Below, in pieces: positions 54,607 to 62,859 of a DNA stretch of 64,000 bases (its first letter is position 1; every line of letters starts with the position of its first letter). The notes under the pieces are model-generated. The model ran no database searches. It had not been told where the DNA came from and saw only the letters and a program-made list of their open reading frames with translations. This DNA is from Mycolicibacterium neoaurum VKM Ac-1815D (lineage in GTDB: Bacteria; Actinomycetota; Actinomycetes; Mycobacteriales; Mycobacteriaceae), in assembly GCF_000317305.3 (NCBI RefSeq), contig NC_023036.2, positions 4,030,001 through 4,094,000 of the forward strand, in the 5' to 3' direction. Both the position numbers and the translations under genes were made by a program.

Positions 54607-56088
54607 ATGACCATCCGCCTCGAGACCCGCCCCGACGCTCTGGAACGACAGATCGCCGACGCCCGCAAGGAAGCCCGCACGCTGCTCGACCGCGCCGGGG
54701 GTGCCGACCTCACCGGCGCCGAGGCCGAACGCTTCGACGAACTCACCGAGCTCATCGAGGCTGGAAACCGTCAACTGGAGGGCATCGATCGCAACTTCGC
54801 CGCCATCCGCGACGCTGCGAGCGACCTGCGCTTCTTCCCCGGCAGCACCGGCGGCGGTGACAGCACCCGAGACGACGGAGACCAGCGTGGCCGAGCAGGT
54901 GGTGCCCGCCTCCGACACCGCGACCCCTGGGACACCAGCCACCTGACGCGCATGGGTGTGTTCGGCCGCGACGAGGAATCGATCGGCAAGGAGCTGCACG
55001 AACGTGCCCTCGACGCTGTCGAGGACATGCCCCAGGCCACCGACAAGGTCCGGGAAGCGGCAACCCGGTTCATTGAGCGCGACGACCCCGACCTTGGCAG
55101 TCCGACAGCACAGCTGGTGCTGGCCACCACCAGCCCGCAGTACATGCGGTCGTTCATCAAGATCATCCGCGCCAAGGGCAACATGGCAGCGCTGCGCGCC
55201 GAAGACCAGGAGATGCTGGCCCGCGCGATGTCGCTGGTCGACCTCAATGGCGGCTTCGCCGTGCCGTTCCAGCTCGACCCGTCGGTCATCCTGACCGCCG
55301 ACGGTTCGGTGAATCAGGTCCGTGAGATCGCTCGCGTGGTCCAAGCCACAGGCGACGTCTGGCATGGCCTCTCCTCGACTGGGGTGTTCGGCTCGTGGGA
55401 CGGTGAAGGCGAAGAGGTCTCCGACGATTCCCCGACGCTGGAACAGCCCGCGATCCCGGTGCACAAGTACCAGGCGTTCGTGCCGCTTTCGCATGAGCTG
55501 CAGATGGACGCCCCCGGGCTGGCCGACGACATCGCCCGAATGCTGGCCGACGACAAGGACACCAAGGAATCCATCGCGCACGTCACCGGGACAGGCGTGG
55601 GCCAGCCGACCGGCATCATCACCGCGCTGGCCGGAACCGCCTCGGTGAGGCCGGCCATCACGGCCGACACCCTGACCGCTCAGGATGTGTACGACCTCGA
55701 TAGCGCGCTGCCGCAGCGCTATGCCGCCAACGGTTCCTGGCTGGCGCACCGCAAGACCTACAACGCCTTGCGCCAGTTCGATCAGGGCGGCGGCAACGCA
55801 CTGTGGGGCCAGCTCGCCGACGGCCGGAAGTCCGAGCTGCTCGGCCGGCCCAACTACATTGCCGAGGCGATGAAGAGCACCATCGCCGCCGGCCAGACCA
55901 ACCACATGTTGGTGTTCGGAAACTTCCGCAACTACGTCATCGCGGATCGTTTGGGCGCCACCATGTCCTACATCCCCCACCTGTTCGGACCCAACGGTCG
56001 TCCCACCGGCAAGTCCGGCTGGCACGCCTGGTTCCGCAGCGGCGCTGACAGCGTGAACGACGCAGCCTTCCGCGTTCTGGATTGCTAA
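54607..56088 (+). CDS. HK97-family major capsid protein
   Basis: The 493-residue product begins with a helical delta/scaffold region (LERQIADARKEARTLLDRAG, FDELTELIEAGNRQLEG), which the protease would remove. The HK97 fold follows: LVLATTSPQYMRSF, FAVPFQLDPSVI, QAFVPLSHELQMDAPG and the C-terminal NFRNYVIADRLGATMSYI. It should form the icosahedral shell. The length is above the usual 380-400 because of the long N-terminal region. Confidence 0.94.
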   Translation: MTIRLETRPDALERQIADARKEARTLLDRAGGADLTGAEAERFDELTELIEAGNRQLEGIDRNFAAIRDAASDLRFFPGSTGGGDSTRDDGDQRGRAGGARLRHRDPWDTSHLTRMGVFGRDEESIGKELHERALDAVEDMPQATDKVREAATRFIERDDPDLGSPTAQLVLATTSPQYMRSFIKIIRAKGNMAALRAEDQEMLARAMSLVDLNGGFAVPFQLDPSVILTADGSVNQVREIARVVQATGDVWHGLSSTGVFGSWDGEGEEVSDDSPTLEQPAIPVHKYQAFVPLSHELQMDAPGLADDIARMLADDKDTKESIAHVTGTGVGQPTGIITALAGTASVRPAITADTLTAQDVYDLDSALPQRYAANGSWLAHRKTYNALRQFDQGGGNALWGQLADGRKSELLGRPNYIAEAMKSTIAAGQTNHMLVFGNFRNYVIADRLGATMSYIPHLFGPNGRPTGKSGWHAWFRSGADSVNDAAFRVLDC

Positions 56089-56186
56089 CGACTGCAACAG
56101 GTGTCGCGGTGGGGTGCGCCTGACGCACCCCACCGTTAGGGCACCGAGTGACTTGTCAGCCATCGAGCCGATAGGAGGTAGCGATC

Positions 56187-59100
56187 TTGGCGATCCATGT
56201 GGACGTCTTTACCCGGCTCAACGAGCGGCGGGTGAGACAGGACGCCAGGACCCTTGTCGACGAGTTCGATAGCGCAGGCGAGCGAGCCGGTAAGAACTTC
56301 GGTGAGAACCTTTCCGCCGGCATCGAACGTTCGGCACCACGTGCGGAGCGGGCGGCCGCCCGGATGGAGCGGTCGACTGATCGTGTCGCGGACTCGCTCG
56401 GGCGGGTCAACGTCGAGCAGGCGAAATACGATGAGCTGAGCAAGAAGTCGACTGCATCTGATCGGCAAAAGATCCAGCAGGCCGAGGCTTTGGCGAAGGC
56501 TCACCGCGCCTACGCGGCTTCCGTCCGGGACGCAGCCAGAGCCACACAAGAGCACCTCCGGATCCAGCGCAGCGCCGAGAGTAGTTCGTCGATTGGTGGC
56601 GACGGCCCTGCATCGTCGTTGCGCAATACGACGACCGCCATGGCGGCGCTCGGTGGGGCTGCGCGCTCACCGGCGGCGATCGCGGCCGTCGCGCCGGTTC
56701 TGCTGCAGATCGGTAGCGCCGCCGTTGCGGCTACCGGCTCACTGCTAGTGCTGCCGGGCGTTCTCGGTGCGGTCGGTGCGGCGTTCGGTTCGCTGAAGCT
56801 GGCTACCTCGGGGTTCTTCGACGCCATCGAGAACGTCAACGACCCAGAGAAGTTCGCCGAGTCGCTGCGATCGCTGTCGCCGAACGCGCAGCAGGCCGCA
56901 CTCTCGATTCAGTCGTTGATGCCCGCCCTGACCGAGCTGAAGACTGCCACCCAAGATGCGCTGTTCGCCGACATCGGACCCGGGCTCGAACGGCTGACGA
57001 CGGCCATGCTGCCGCAGATTCAACAGCTCACCACGACTGTCGCAGCGTCGTTCAATCAGATGTTCGACGGTGTCAGCAACACTCTGTTGTCGAATCCCGT
57101 TCTCACCGGGCAGATCACGCAGAACTTCGGGCAGGCCTTCCAAAACCTGACTCCGGCCGCGGCTTCACTGACGCAGGCACTGACCTCCCTTATCGCCGTG
57201 GGCAGCACCTTCCTGCCCGATCTCGCCCGCGGGGCATCGGAAGCCGCGGCGGGGTTCGCCGACATGATCGAGGAGTCCGCCCGCAGCGGTGAGCTGCAGG
57301 CCACGATCCGCGACGGCATCACCATCGTCGGCATGCTGATCGACGCGACCAAGTCGGCCGGCGAGATGTTCGGCGCACTGGCCACCGACGGCGTGGCCGC
57401 GATGGCTGACATAAAGCTCAGCGTCGAAGCCGTGTCGACCGTCATCCGGATCGCCAGCGGTGACCTGGAGGCATGGGGTGATGTCTTCCCGACCATCGGC
57501 AAGATGGCGGCCGGGACTTTCGCAGACATCGGCAATTCCATTGACACGCACGTGCTCGGGCCACTGCGGTGGGTCGTAGACACGCTCAACGAGCTCCCCG
57601 GGGTAAGTCTGCCGGAGATACCGGACTTCCAGTTCACCAACGAGGGCTTCTCGGCTCGTAGCAGTTCACCGATACCGGGAACCAACACCCCCGGCTTCGC
57701 CGGCACGCCAGCTCTCGGCGGCGAAGACAACGCTTCTCGACGGCGCCGCGGGCTCGCTCCAGTGGAGACCGGAGAAGAAGCTGCGCGTCGTCGCGTGGCT
57801 GGCCTGCCTCCGGCTGGTCGATTCTTGCCGTCCGGACAGCCCGGCGGGTGGTGGCCCGGTCTCGGGGTGAACGGCCAACCGGGTGGCGGGTTCTACACAA
57901 TCGGCCAAGAGGGATACCGCGCTGGCATGGCGCCGGACTGGCGGACGGCAGGCAGCGGCGGCGGGAGTGGTCCGCGCCTGCCCGACGCCCCGGTGCTGCC
58001 CTACGAGCCGCGCACCAGCACCGCGCCCACGGCAGCGTTGTTCTCCGCTGAGAACTCGCTCTACGACGCACAGCACACGCTGGCCGAGAAGCGCGCGCGG
58101 CTCACCCAGCTCGAGTCCACCTCCACCGCGACGGCCGAGGACGTCCAGGACGCGCGCAACGATGTCCGAGAGGCCGAGCAGGCCGAGCACGAAGCGCAGC
58201 TGCGGTTGAACGAGGCGCGGATGTCTGCGACCGAGAAGGGCATCAAGCAGCTCAACTCGGCTTCCGACCAACTCGGTGACGTCGGCGCGAAACTGGACCG
58301 CGACTTCGGACTGTCCCGCGGGCTGCCCGGGCTCGCGGAGAACCTGATCAAGTTCGTGGCCAGTCTGGCTGCGGCGGGCCCGATGGCTCAGCTCGGCGCG
58401 ATCGCTGCGGCCTCCCCGTCCCAAGGTGGCTACGGCGCGATGGGGATCCTCGGTGCCCAGGGCGCGTTCGGGGATCGATTCACCGGCATCGACCCGCAGC
58501 GGATGTACGGCGGCGGCTACGGGCCGTCGGGGATCGGTCCGGCCGCGATCGGTGGCGGCATGGGATATGGGGCCTACCCCGGAGACGCTGCGCTGCTGGC
58601 CAACGTGCCGTCAGGTCGCTACACCCAGGAAGAACGCGGGGATCTCACTCAGGGCCTGGCCGACTGTTCCAGTGCCGTTGAGGACCTGGTCAACATGCTC
58701 GACGGGCGGCCCACCGGTGGGGCGTCGATGACGACCTACAACGCCGACGAGTGGCTGCAGTCCCGCGGGTTCCTGCCTGGCATGGGCGGACCGGGCGACA
58801 TGCGCGTCGGGTTCAACCCCGAGCACATGCAGGCCACACTGCCTGGCGGAACGCCCTTCAACTGGGGTTCCAAGGAGGCCGCGGCCCGCGGGGGCGTCGG
58901 CGGCACCGGTGCATACGACCCGTCATTCACGTCGCATTACTACCGGCCGGCCACCGGCGGCGTGCCGTCACTGACCCCCCGCCCGGCATTGGCACCGAGC
59001 CCGTCACTGTCCACCAGCGGTGTGCCGTCGTCGGCCGCGCTCAACAGCGACCCCGCGCTGACCAACCCGGCACTCACCCCCGATCGTCCCGCCAGTGGCC

Positions 59101-59726
59101 CTGCGGCCCTGCCGCCTCTCGGATCGGTGCCCAGCAGCGGGGGCCCTCTCAGCACCGGGATGCCGCAGTCCCCGTTCCTCGGGGCACCGGCCGGCCCTGG
59201 CGCCGGTGAAGGAGCAGGCGCCACACCAATTGGTGGGCTCGCCCCGCCCGGCGGATCCGGCGGTGGCGGCGCGGTCGGACTTACCGGCGGCGGCGCGATC
59301 GGTCTCGGCATGCAGGCCGGCGGCATGGCCCTCGACGTCATGGCGCCAGGTGCCGGGCAGGCCGCGCAAACCGTTGTCAAGCTCGGCTCCCGCGCCATCG
59401 AGTTCGGATCTCAGGTGGGCGGCATCGCGGCCAGCGGCGCGATGGAAACCCTTCTGCCGACCGGTGGTTCGGAGCTGGCCAACAACAACTGGGCAACCAA
59501 GCTCGCCGGTGGCTTCGCCGGCATGGGCCCGGCGTTGCCGAACACCGCTGGGGGAAAGTCCGCCGCCCAGCTGGCCGGCCAGCCCGGGCAGAACGACCAG
59601 AACGCACCGAACGAAACGAACAACAACTACGACGTCAAGATCGACGCTGCCGCAAGGGATTCCGGAGGACTCATGCGCGACTTCGAGTACCACACCACCG
59701 CGGCCGCAGCCGCCCCCGGAATGTGA
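56187..59726 (+). CDS. Tape-measure-like protein with cell-wall hydrolase patch
   Basis: The 1179-residue product starts at a TTG at 56187, eight bases after AGGAGG. A helical start with coiled coil is followed by hydrophobic helices (about 155-205), a long Ala/Gly/Pro-rich middle and a second coiled coil near 615-690. Cys near 826 (LADCSSAVEDLV) and His near 878 (GFNPEHMQATLPGG) form a peptidoglycan-hydrolase-like site known from mycobacteriophage tape-measure proteins. These proteins set tail length. It follows the capsid gene without tail tube or chaperone genes. Confidence 0.85.
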   Translation: MAIHVDVFTRLNERRVRQDARTLVDEFDSAGERAGKNFGENLSAGIERSAPRAERAAARMERSTDRVADSLGRVNVEQAKYDELSKKSTASDRQKIQQAEALAKAHRAYAASVRDAARATQEHLRIQRSAESSSSIGGDGPASSLRNTTTAMAALGGAARSPAAIAAVAPVLLQIGSAAVAATGSLLVLPGVLGAVGAAFGSLKLATSGFFDAIENVNDPEKFAESLRSLSPNAQQAALSIQSLMPALTELKTATQDALFADIGPGLERLTTAMLPQIQQLTTTVAASFNQMFDGVSNTLLSNPVLTGQITQNFGQAFQNLTPAAASLTQALTSLIAVGSTFLPDLARGASEAAAGFADMIEESARSGELQATIRDGITIVGMLIDATKSAGEMFGALATDGVAAMADIKLSVEAVSTVIRIASGDLEAWGDVFPTIGKMAAGTFADIGNSIDTHVLGPLRWVVDTLNELPGVSLPEIPDFQFTNEGFSARSSSPIPGTNTPGFAGTPALGGEDNASRRRRGLAPVETGEEAARRRVAGLPPAGRFLPSGQPGGWWPGLGVNGQPGGGFYTIGQEGYRAGMAPDWRTAGSGGGSGPRLPDAPVLPYEPRTSTAPTAALFSAENSLYDAQHTLAEKRARLTQLESTSTATAEDVQDARNDVREAEQAEHEAQLRLNEARMSATEKGIKQLNSASDQLGDVGAKLDRDFGLSRGLPGLAENLIKFVASLAAAGPMAQLGAIAAASPSQGGYGAMGILGAQGAFGDRFTGIDPQRMYGGGYGPSGIGPAAIGGGMGYGAYPGDAALLANVPSGRYTQEERGDLTQGLADCSSAVEDLVNMLDGRPTGGASMTTYNADEWLQSRGFLPGMGGPGDMRVGFNPEHMQATLPGGTPFNWGSKEAAARGGVGGTGAYDPSFTSHYYRPATGGVPSLTPRPALAPSPSLSTSGVPSSAALNSDPALTNPALTPDRPASGPAALPPLGSVPSSGGPLSTGMPQSPFLGAPAGPGAGEGAGATPIGGLAPPGGSGGGGAVGLTGGGAIGLGMQAGGMALDVMAPGAGQAAQTVVKLGSRAIEFGSQVGGIAASGAMETLLPTGGSELANNNWATKLAGGFAGMGPALPNTAGGKSAAQLAGQPGQNDQNAPNETNNNYDVKIDAAARDSGGLMRDFEYHTTAAAAAPGM

Positions 59727-59738
59727 GGCAAGCAGACG

Positions 59739-60041
59739 ATGAACTGCGAGCCGTGCACACTCCACTCCGCTGGCGAAGCACAGCATGCCGACAGAATCGA
59801 ACAGATCCGCGCTCAGCGGCTCCTACTGGCCGTGCTCAACGGCGTCGACGACGTCGCCGAACTGATCGCCGCCGAGCTGCGTACATGCCAACCCTGCTCG
59901 GGACGGCTCGCCAGCATCTACCTCGGACTAAGCATCGCCACCGTTGTCCACATCCACGGCAGCCGCGACGCCGCGGCGCGAGCTATCGAGCACACCCTCG
60001 CCGAGGACCTCGACGCACATACCCGACGCAACGGCAGCTGA
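59739..60041 (+). CDS. Hypothetical protein with paired Cys motifs, 100 aa
   Basis: The ATG lies 12 bases after the tape-measure stop. NCEPCTLH near the N-terminus and TCQPCSGR near residue 50 form two CXXC pairs, probably one zinc site. Helices make up the rest. No family was recognised. Its position after the structural genes hints at a late or packaging function. Confidence 0.7.
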   Translation: MNCEPCTLHSAGEAQHADRIEQIRAQRLLLAVLNGVDDVAELIAAELRTCQPCSGRLASIYLGLSIATVVHIHGSRDAAARAIEHTLAEDLDAHTRRNGS

Positions 60042-60282
60042 CCTCGTGGTGCGCAACACTTCAATCCTCGACGGCAGCATTCGTTTGCTGATAGCAACGC
60101 TATGTTTGCTGGATCGCGCCGGCACCCCCGGGGGGCGGGTCAAGATCGCGGGGAACGCCCAGGCGGCAAGACCCGTCGGGGGCAGTCGTCTTTCGCGGAG
60201 AGTCGTTGACCTGCACATGTGCACTCCCGCTTGGGTGACCAACTGTTTGCTGCGTGTTTGCTGGATGGGTTGCTGATGCGGT
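60042..60282. other. Repeat-rich gap before TerS-like gene
   Basis: This 241-bp gap holds no gene. TTTGCTG occurs at 60084, 60105, 60246 and 60257, with TTGCTG at 60270; two copies read TTTGCTGGAT. There is a GC-rich block (CACCCCCGGGGGGCGGG) near 60123 and the palindrome TGCACATGTGCA at 60212-60223. Placement beside a small-terminase-like gene suggests a cos or pac site. Confidence 0.6.
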
Positions 60283-60783
60283 ATGGCGAAGGCTCATAAT
60301 CGCACGACCTACAACCAAGGTTGCCGCTGTGACGTGTGCGTACAGGCGAACTCCGACTACCGCAAGCAACGCCGCATGCGGAAGAACGGCGACGTTGCTG
60401 AACGGAAACCGAAGCGGCTGGCCGTGGTCAAAAATGTGCAACCCGATGTGCACACAAAAGTGCACATTTCCGGCGAGCCCACACCGGACTCGCCAGAGCC
60501 CGCCGAATGGTCCGTCGAGGCCGAAGTCCGCGCCCAGCTGGCGGAGCTTTCCGCCACCACCACACGCCGCGGCGAAGTTGCTGCCGCGATCGCGATGGCC
60601 CGCCTGCTCGACAACCCACGTGCGATCGCGCAGCACCCCGCCGCCACGGGCCGCCTTGTCGAGATCATCGAGCGTCTACGCAAGGGCTCCGATCGAAAAA
60701 CCGGCAAGCTCGCCGCCGTTCGCAAGATGACCCGCGGCACGGACGGCGCACCTAACGTTGATGGCCATGGGCAAGCACAGTAG
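60283..60783 (+). CDS. Possible small terminase subunit with N-terminal Cys motif
   Basis: The 166-residue product begins with NRTTYNQGCRCDVCVQANSD, a Cys-rich DNA-binding-like segment. A basic linker and a helical C-terminus follow (GEVAAAIAMARLLDNPRAI, HPAATGRLVEIIERLRKG). The C-terminal pattern recalls small terminase subunits of mycobacteriophages. Its own DNA holds further TGTGCA/TGCACA copies (60435-60467). No large terminase is present, so a helper phage would have to supply it. An HNH-like nuclease is the alternative. Confidence 0.55.
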   Translation: MAKAHNRTTYNQGCRCDVCVQANSDYRKQRRMRKNGDVAERKPKRLAVVKNVQPDVHTKVHISGEPTPDSPEPAEWSVEAEVRAQLAELSATTTRRGEVAAAIAMARLLDNPRAIAQHPAATGRLVEIIERLRKGSDRKTGKLAAVRKMTRGTDGAPNVDGHGQAQ

Positions 60784-61033
60784 GCACCGAGCCGCGGCCG
60801 GCCTGGATCCGCTAGTGGCTCTGCCCGGCGGTGACCAGGCGTTCGAGCTGGTCGACGATGGCCCCGTGTTGGCCGGCACGCTGCGTCAGCTCGCCGGCAG
60901 AATCATCGACTGCAACGACTGGGCCGACATCCGATTGAACGCGCAGATCATGGACACGCCCGAAGCCCGCGTCCAGGCCCCCAACGCCGCCGCTACGCTG
61001 CGCGAGTTGTTCGACCGCTATCACCCCGTGTGA
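60761..61033 (+). CDS. Hypothetical protein, 90 aa
   Basis: The start is the ATG at 60761 or 60767, overlapping the end of the TerS-like gene in another frame. The product is mostly helical (LAGTLRQLAGRIIDCND, AAATLRELFDRYHP). It is the last rightward gene and overlaps the 3' end of the convergent hicB by 13 bp. Function unknown. Confidence 0.65.
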   Translation: MAMGKHSRHRAAAGLDPLVALPGGDQAFELVDDGPVLAGTLRQLAGRIIDCNDWADIRLNAQIMDTPEARVQAPNAAATLRELFDRYHPV

Positions 61034-61656
61034 ACGGACTTTCCGGTGGGGATGATGAGAAGGGTTGCGACTTCCTCCTCCTTGCCGGCCTCCCGGAGCT
61101 TCTCGGAAACGCTCTGAACCCACGCGGTCACGTTGGCAGCCATGAGTTCCTTCATGGCTGGGTTCTCGATGAGATAGTCGACTGTCGACGCGGTGACGGA
61201 GTCGGGAATCGCTGCACGCGCCTGTTCGATCACCTTGGACTGAATCCCCGCGATTACCGGCAGGGCCGTGCAAGCTCGGGAGGCCTCGGCAATTACCGAA
61301 GACATGTCGGCCACCGCCGCGGGCGCCACAGCGGTCTTCGATGCCAGCTTGTAGATCAACAGCTGGTTCACCGAAACCCCCTGCTCGGCCGCCTCGATGG
61401 CGAGCTTGCGGTGCTGGGCCGGGCTGGTGCGAAACGACAGGTTGCCGCTGTAGCGCCGCTCGGTGAGCGGCTTAGGCGGGGTTTCACCGCTCTTGTCCAT
61501 GTCGGCGAGGATTCCGTCGACCAGCTCGGCGGCGCCGGCGACGGCCTCAGCCGCGGTGGGTGCCAGCCAGGACAGGCTTGGAAACTCCGCGACGAGGCCG
61601 ACGTACTCGTCGTCCTCGGCCGACCATTCGGCTCGGTAGGTGTAGTGGTTCGACAT
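61021..61656 (-). CDS. hicB: HicB-family antitoxin with long C-terminal extension
   Basis: The 211-residue product has a HicB partial RNase-H fold (YRAEWSAEDDEYVGLVAEFPSL, AVAGAAELVDGILADM) and a ribbon-helix-helix (RRYSGNLSFRTSPAQHRKLA, VSVNQLLIYKLA). An unusual helical tail of about 90 residues follows, ending at VATLLIIPTGKSV. It should neutralise HicA and bind the operator upstream of hicA. It lies 13 bases after hicA; toxin-first order is typical for HicAB. Confidence 0.88.
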   Translation of the reverse strand: MSNHYTYRAEWSAEDDEYVGLVAEFPSLSWLAPTAAEAVAGAAELVDGILADMDKSGETPPKPLTERRYSGNLSFRTSPAQHRKLAIEAAEQGVSVNQLLIYKLASKTAVAPAAVADMSSVIAEASRACTALPVIAGIQSKVIEQARAAIPDSVTASTVDYLIENPAMKELMAANVTAWVQSVSEKLREAGKEEEVATLLIIPTGKSVHTG

Positions 61657-61669
61657 GGGCCTTTCCTTC

Positions 61670-61927
61670 CTATTCGTTGCCGGTGATGGTGTTGAGCTTG
61701 TCGATCGCTTCCAGGACCTGTTTGACCTGGTAGGGCTTGGCCTGGCCGTTCTTGTTCTGGATGTTGACGCGCGGGTCGCCGGGCCACGGTGTCTTAAAGA
61801 CGGCATGGCTGCTGTTCTGTTGCCGCGGCGTCCCGAAGTGGTGGGTGCAGACCTTGAGGAGATCGTTGTAGGCCACGTTGTTCGCGCTCTCGCGCATCTT
61901 GGCTTCGATCTTCTCAACACTGGCCAT
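61670..61927 (-). CDS. hicA: HicA-family mRNA interferase toxin
   Basis: The 85-residue product has a dsRBD-like fold. The catalytic His is probably His41 in QNSSHAVFKTP, and YQVKQVLEAIDKL forms the last helix. It would cut mRNA when freed from HicB, stabilising the element or giving abortive defence. The length and order match the HicA family. Confidence 0.88.
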   Translation of the reverse strand: MASVEKIEAKMRESANNVAYNDLLKVCTHHFGTPRQQNSSHAVFKTPWPGDPRVNIQNKNGQAKPYQVKQVLEAIDKLNTITGNE

Positions 61928-61934
61928 GGAATTA

Positions 61935-61989
61935 TGATAGCACCCGCGATATCATTTGATCCAACAATGTGATAGCACTGACGCTATCA
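61935..61989. promoter_or_regulatory. Paired hicAB operators
   Basis: TGATAGC-N6-GCTATCA (61970-61989) is a perfect dyad, and TGATAGC-N6-GATATCA (61935-61954) a near-perfect one, 35 bp apart. They start eight bases upstream of hicA and overlap CATAAT-like -10 sequence. They are the expected binding sites for the HicB ribbon-helix-helix. Confidence 0.75.
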
Positions 61990-62009
61990 AGTGCATCCGA
62001 GGCTCCGCG

Positions 62010-62594
62010 TCACGTGATCGGCACCGCAGTCCACTCAGGATGTCCACTCCAACGGACGTAGAGCTGATTGGGCAACGGGTGCCCCCAGGTGGGCATCAGC
62101 AGCATGTCGTGCCCCTCGTTCGGACGGATGGTTGTGTCCCGCGGAAGATTCCTGTTGACCGGACCCGCTTGCGAAGCGTCGACCTCGACTCCCTCGGCAG
62201 TTTCCGTGCCGATGTTTCGCAGTACGTATCGGTTCTCCCTCGGGTTCTCGATCCGCCAACGAACCTCCGTAGGCCGCTCGTGATCCTCAATCTCCGGCTC
62301 GACACTGGCGGGATCGTCATCGGACGAGCCCACAGGGGCCGTCGGGCCGACGTCGCCCAATTCCTGCATCTGCCGGCGGACGGCAAGCTCGGCTAGACGG
62401 TTCGAGCGTTCAGCGGCTTCTGCGCTCCGCAACGCGGCCTCGGCTGACAACTGCTCCCACCGAAGCGACTTGCGAGACAGAGCCGCGGACCACACTGAAA
62501 CAAGTAGCGCGACCACCGCGGTCACAGCGGCCCAGACCGCAGGATCAGTCCAATCGATTCCTTCGCCCACCTCGGTGAGGCTACTCAGGTTCAC
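62010..62594 (-). CDS. Single-span membrane protein next to attR
   Basis: The product is about 194 residues from a GTG at 62594; earlier in-frame starts cannot be excluded. A membrane span (AVWAAVTAVVALLVSVW) lies near residues 18-34. A basic/helical coiled-coil stretch (EAALRSAEAAERSNRLAEL) and a beta-rich C-terminal domain (EVRWRIENPRENRYVLRN) follow. No family was recognised. In such elements the att-proximal slot often carries cargo, so superinfection exclusion or defence is possible. Confidence 0.65.
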   Translation of the reverse strand: MNLSSLTEVGEGIDWTDPAVWAAVTAVVALLVSVWSAALSRKSLRWEQLSAEAALRSAEAAERSNRLAELAVRRQMQELGDVGPTAPVGSSDDDPASVEPEIEDHERPTEVRWRIENPRENRYVLRNIGTETAEGVEVDASQAGPVNRNLPRDTTIRPNEGHDMLLMPTWGHPLPNQLYVRWSGHPEWTAVPIT

Positions 62595-62749
62595 CGACAC
62601 GGAGTTGCTGGTGCTCCGCAGTTTCCCCGTATAAACGCCCACAACCCTTGGCGATCTTCCACAGACTTTTACAGGCAGTTGATCGACGAAACCTCTTGAA
62701 CTGCTTGGACTTCCACAGCTTACAGCAACCGTCAGCGGACGCCTCAGCG

Positions 62750-62788
62750 CCAAACTAGCTACGCGGGTTCGATTCCCGTCGCCCGCTC
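62750..62788. other. attR core (tRNA-Gly 3' half)
   Basis: A 39-bp exact copy of attL. It is the displaced 3' half of tRNA-Gly and is not a functional tRNA. Confidence 0.95.
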
Positions 62789-62799
62789 AGATGCAGACC

Positions 62800-62834
62800 G
62801 GCCCTACCGGCGGAAACGCTGGTAGGGCCTTTTT
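62800..62834 (+). terminator. Displaced tRNA-Gly terminator
   Basis: GGCCCTACC pairs with GGTAGGGCC around an inner GCG-GAAA-CGC hairpin, followed by five T. It lies directly after attR, so before integration it would have ended the tRNA-Gly transcript. Confidence 0.9.
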
Positions 62835-62859
62835 CGAGGGTACAGCTGCGGGCAGGCGG

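Larger units (their letters stand above)
47236..62788. mobile_element. Integrated phage-like element (satellite-like) in tRNA-Gly
   Basis: The element of about 15.5 kb is bounded by identical 39-bp att cores. Layout: integrase and repressor leftward; excisionase, small proteins, second recombinase, Rep-like and HTH proteins, protease paralogue, protease, capsid, tape measure and possible TerS rightward; HicAB and a membrane protein leftward at the far end. No portal, large terminase, head-tail connector, tail tube, tip or lysis genes were recognised. The set recalls phiRv1/phiRv2 of M. tuberculosis and capsid-encoding satellites more than a full prophage. Confidence 0.9.

Noticed and set aside
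54571..56163. 530-codon open frame opposite the capsid gene
   Set aside because: Antisense mirror of a confident HK97 capsid gene.
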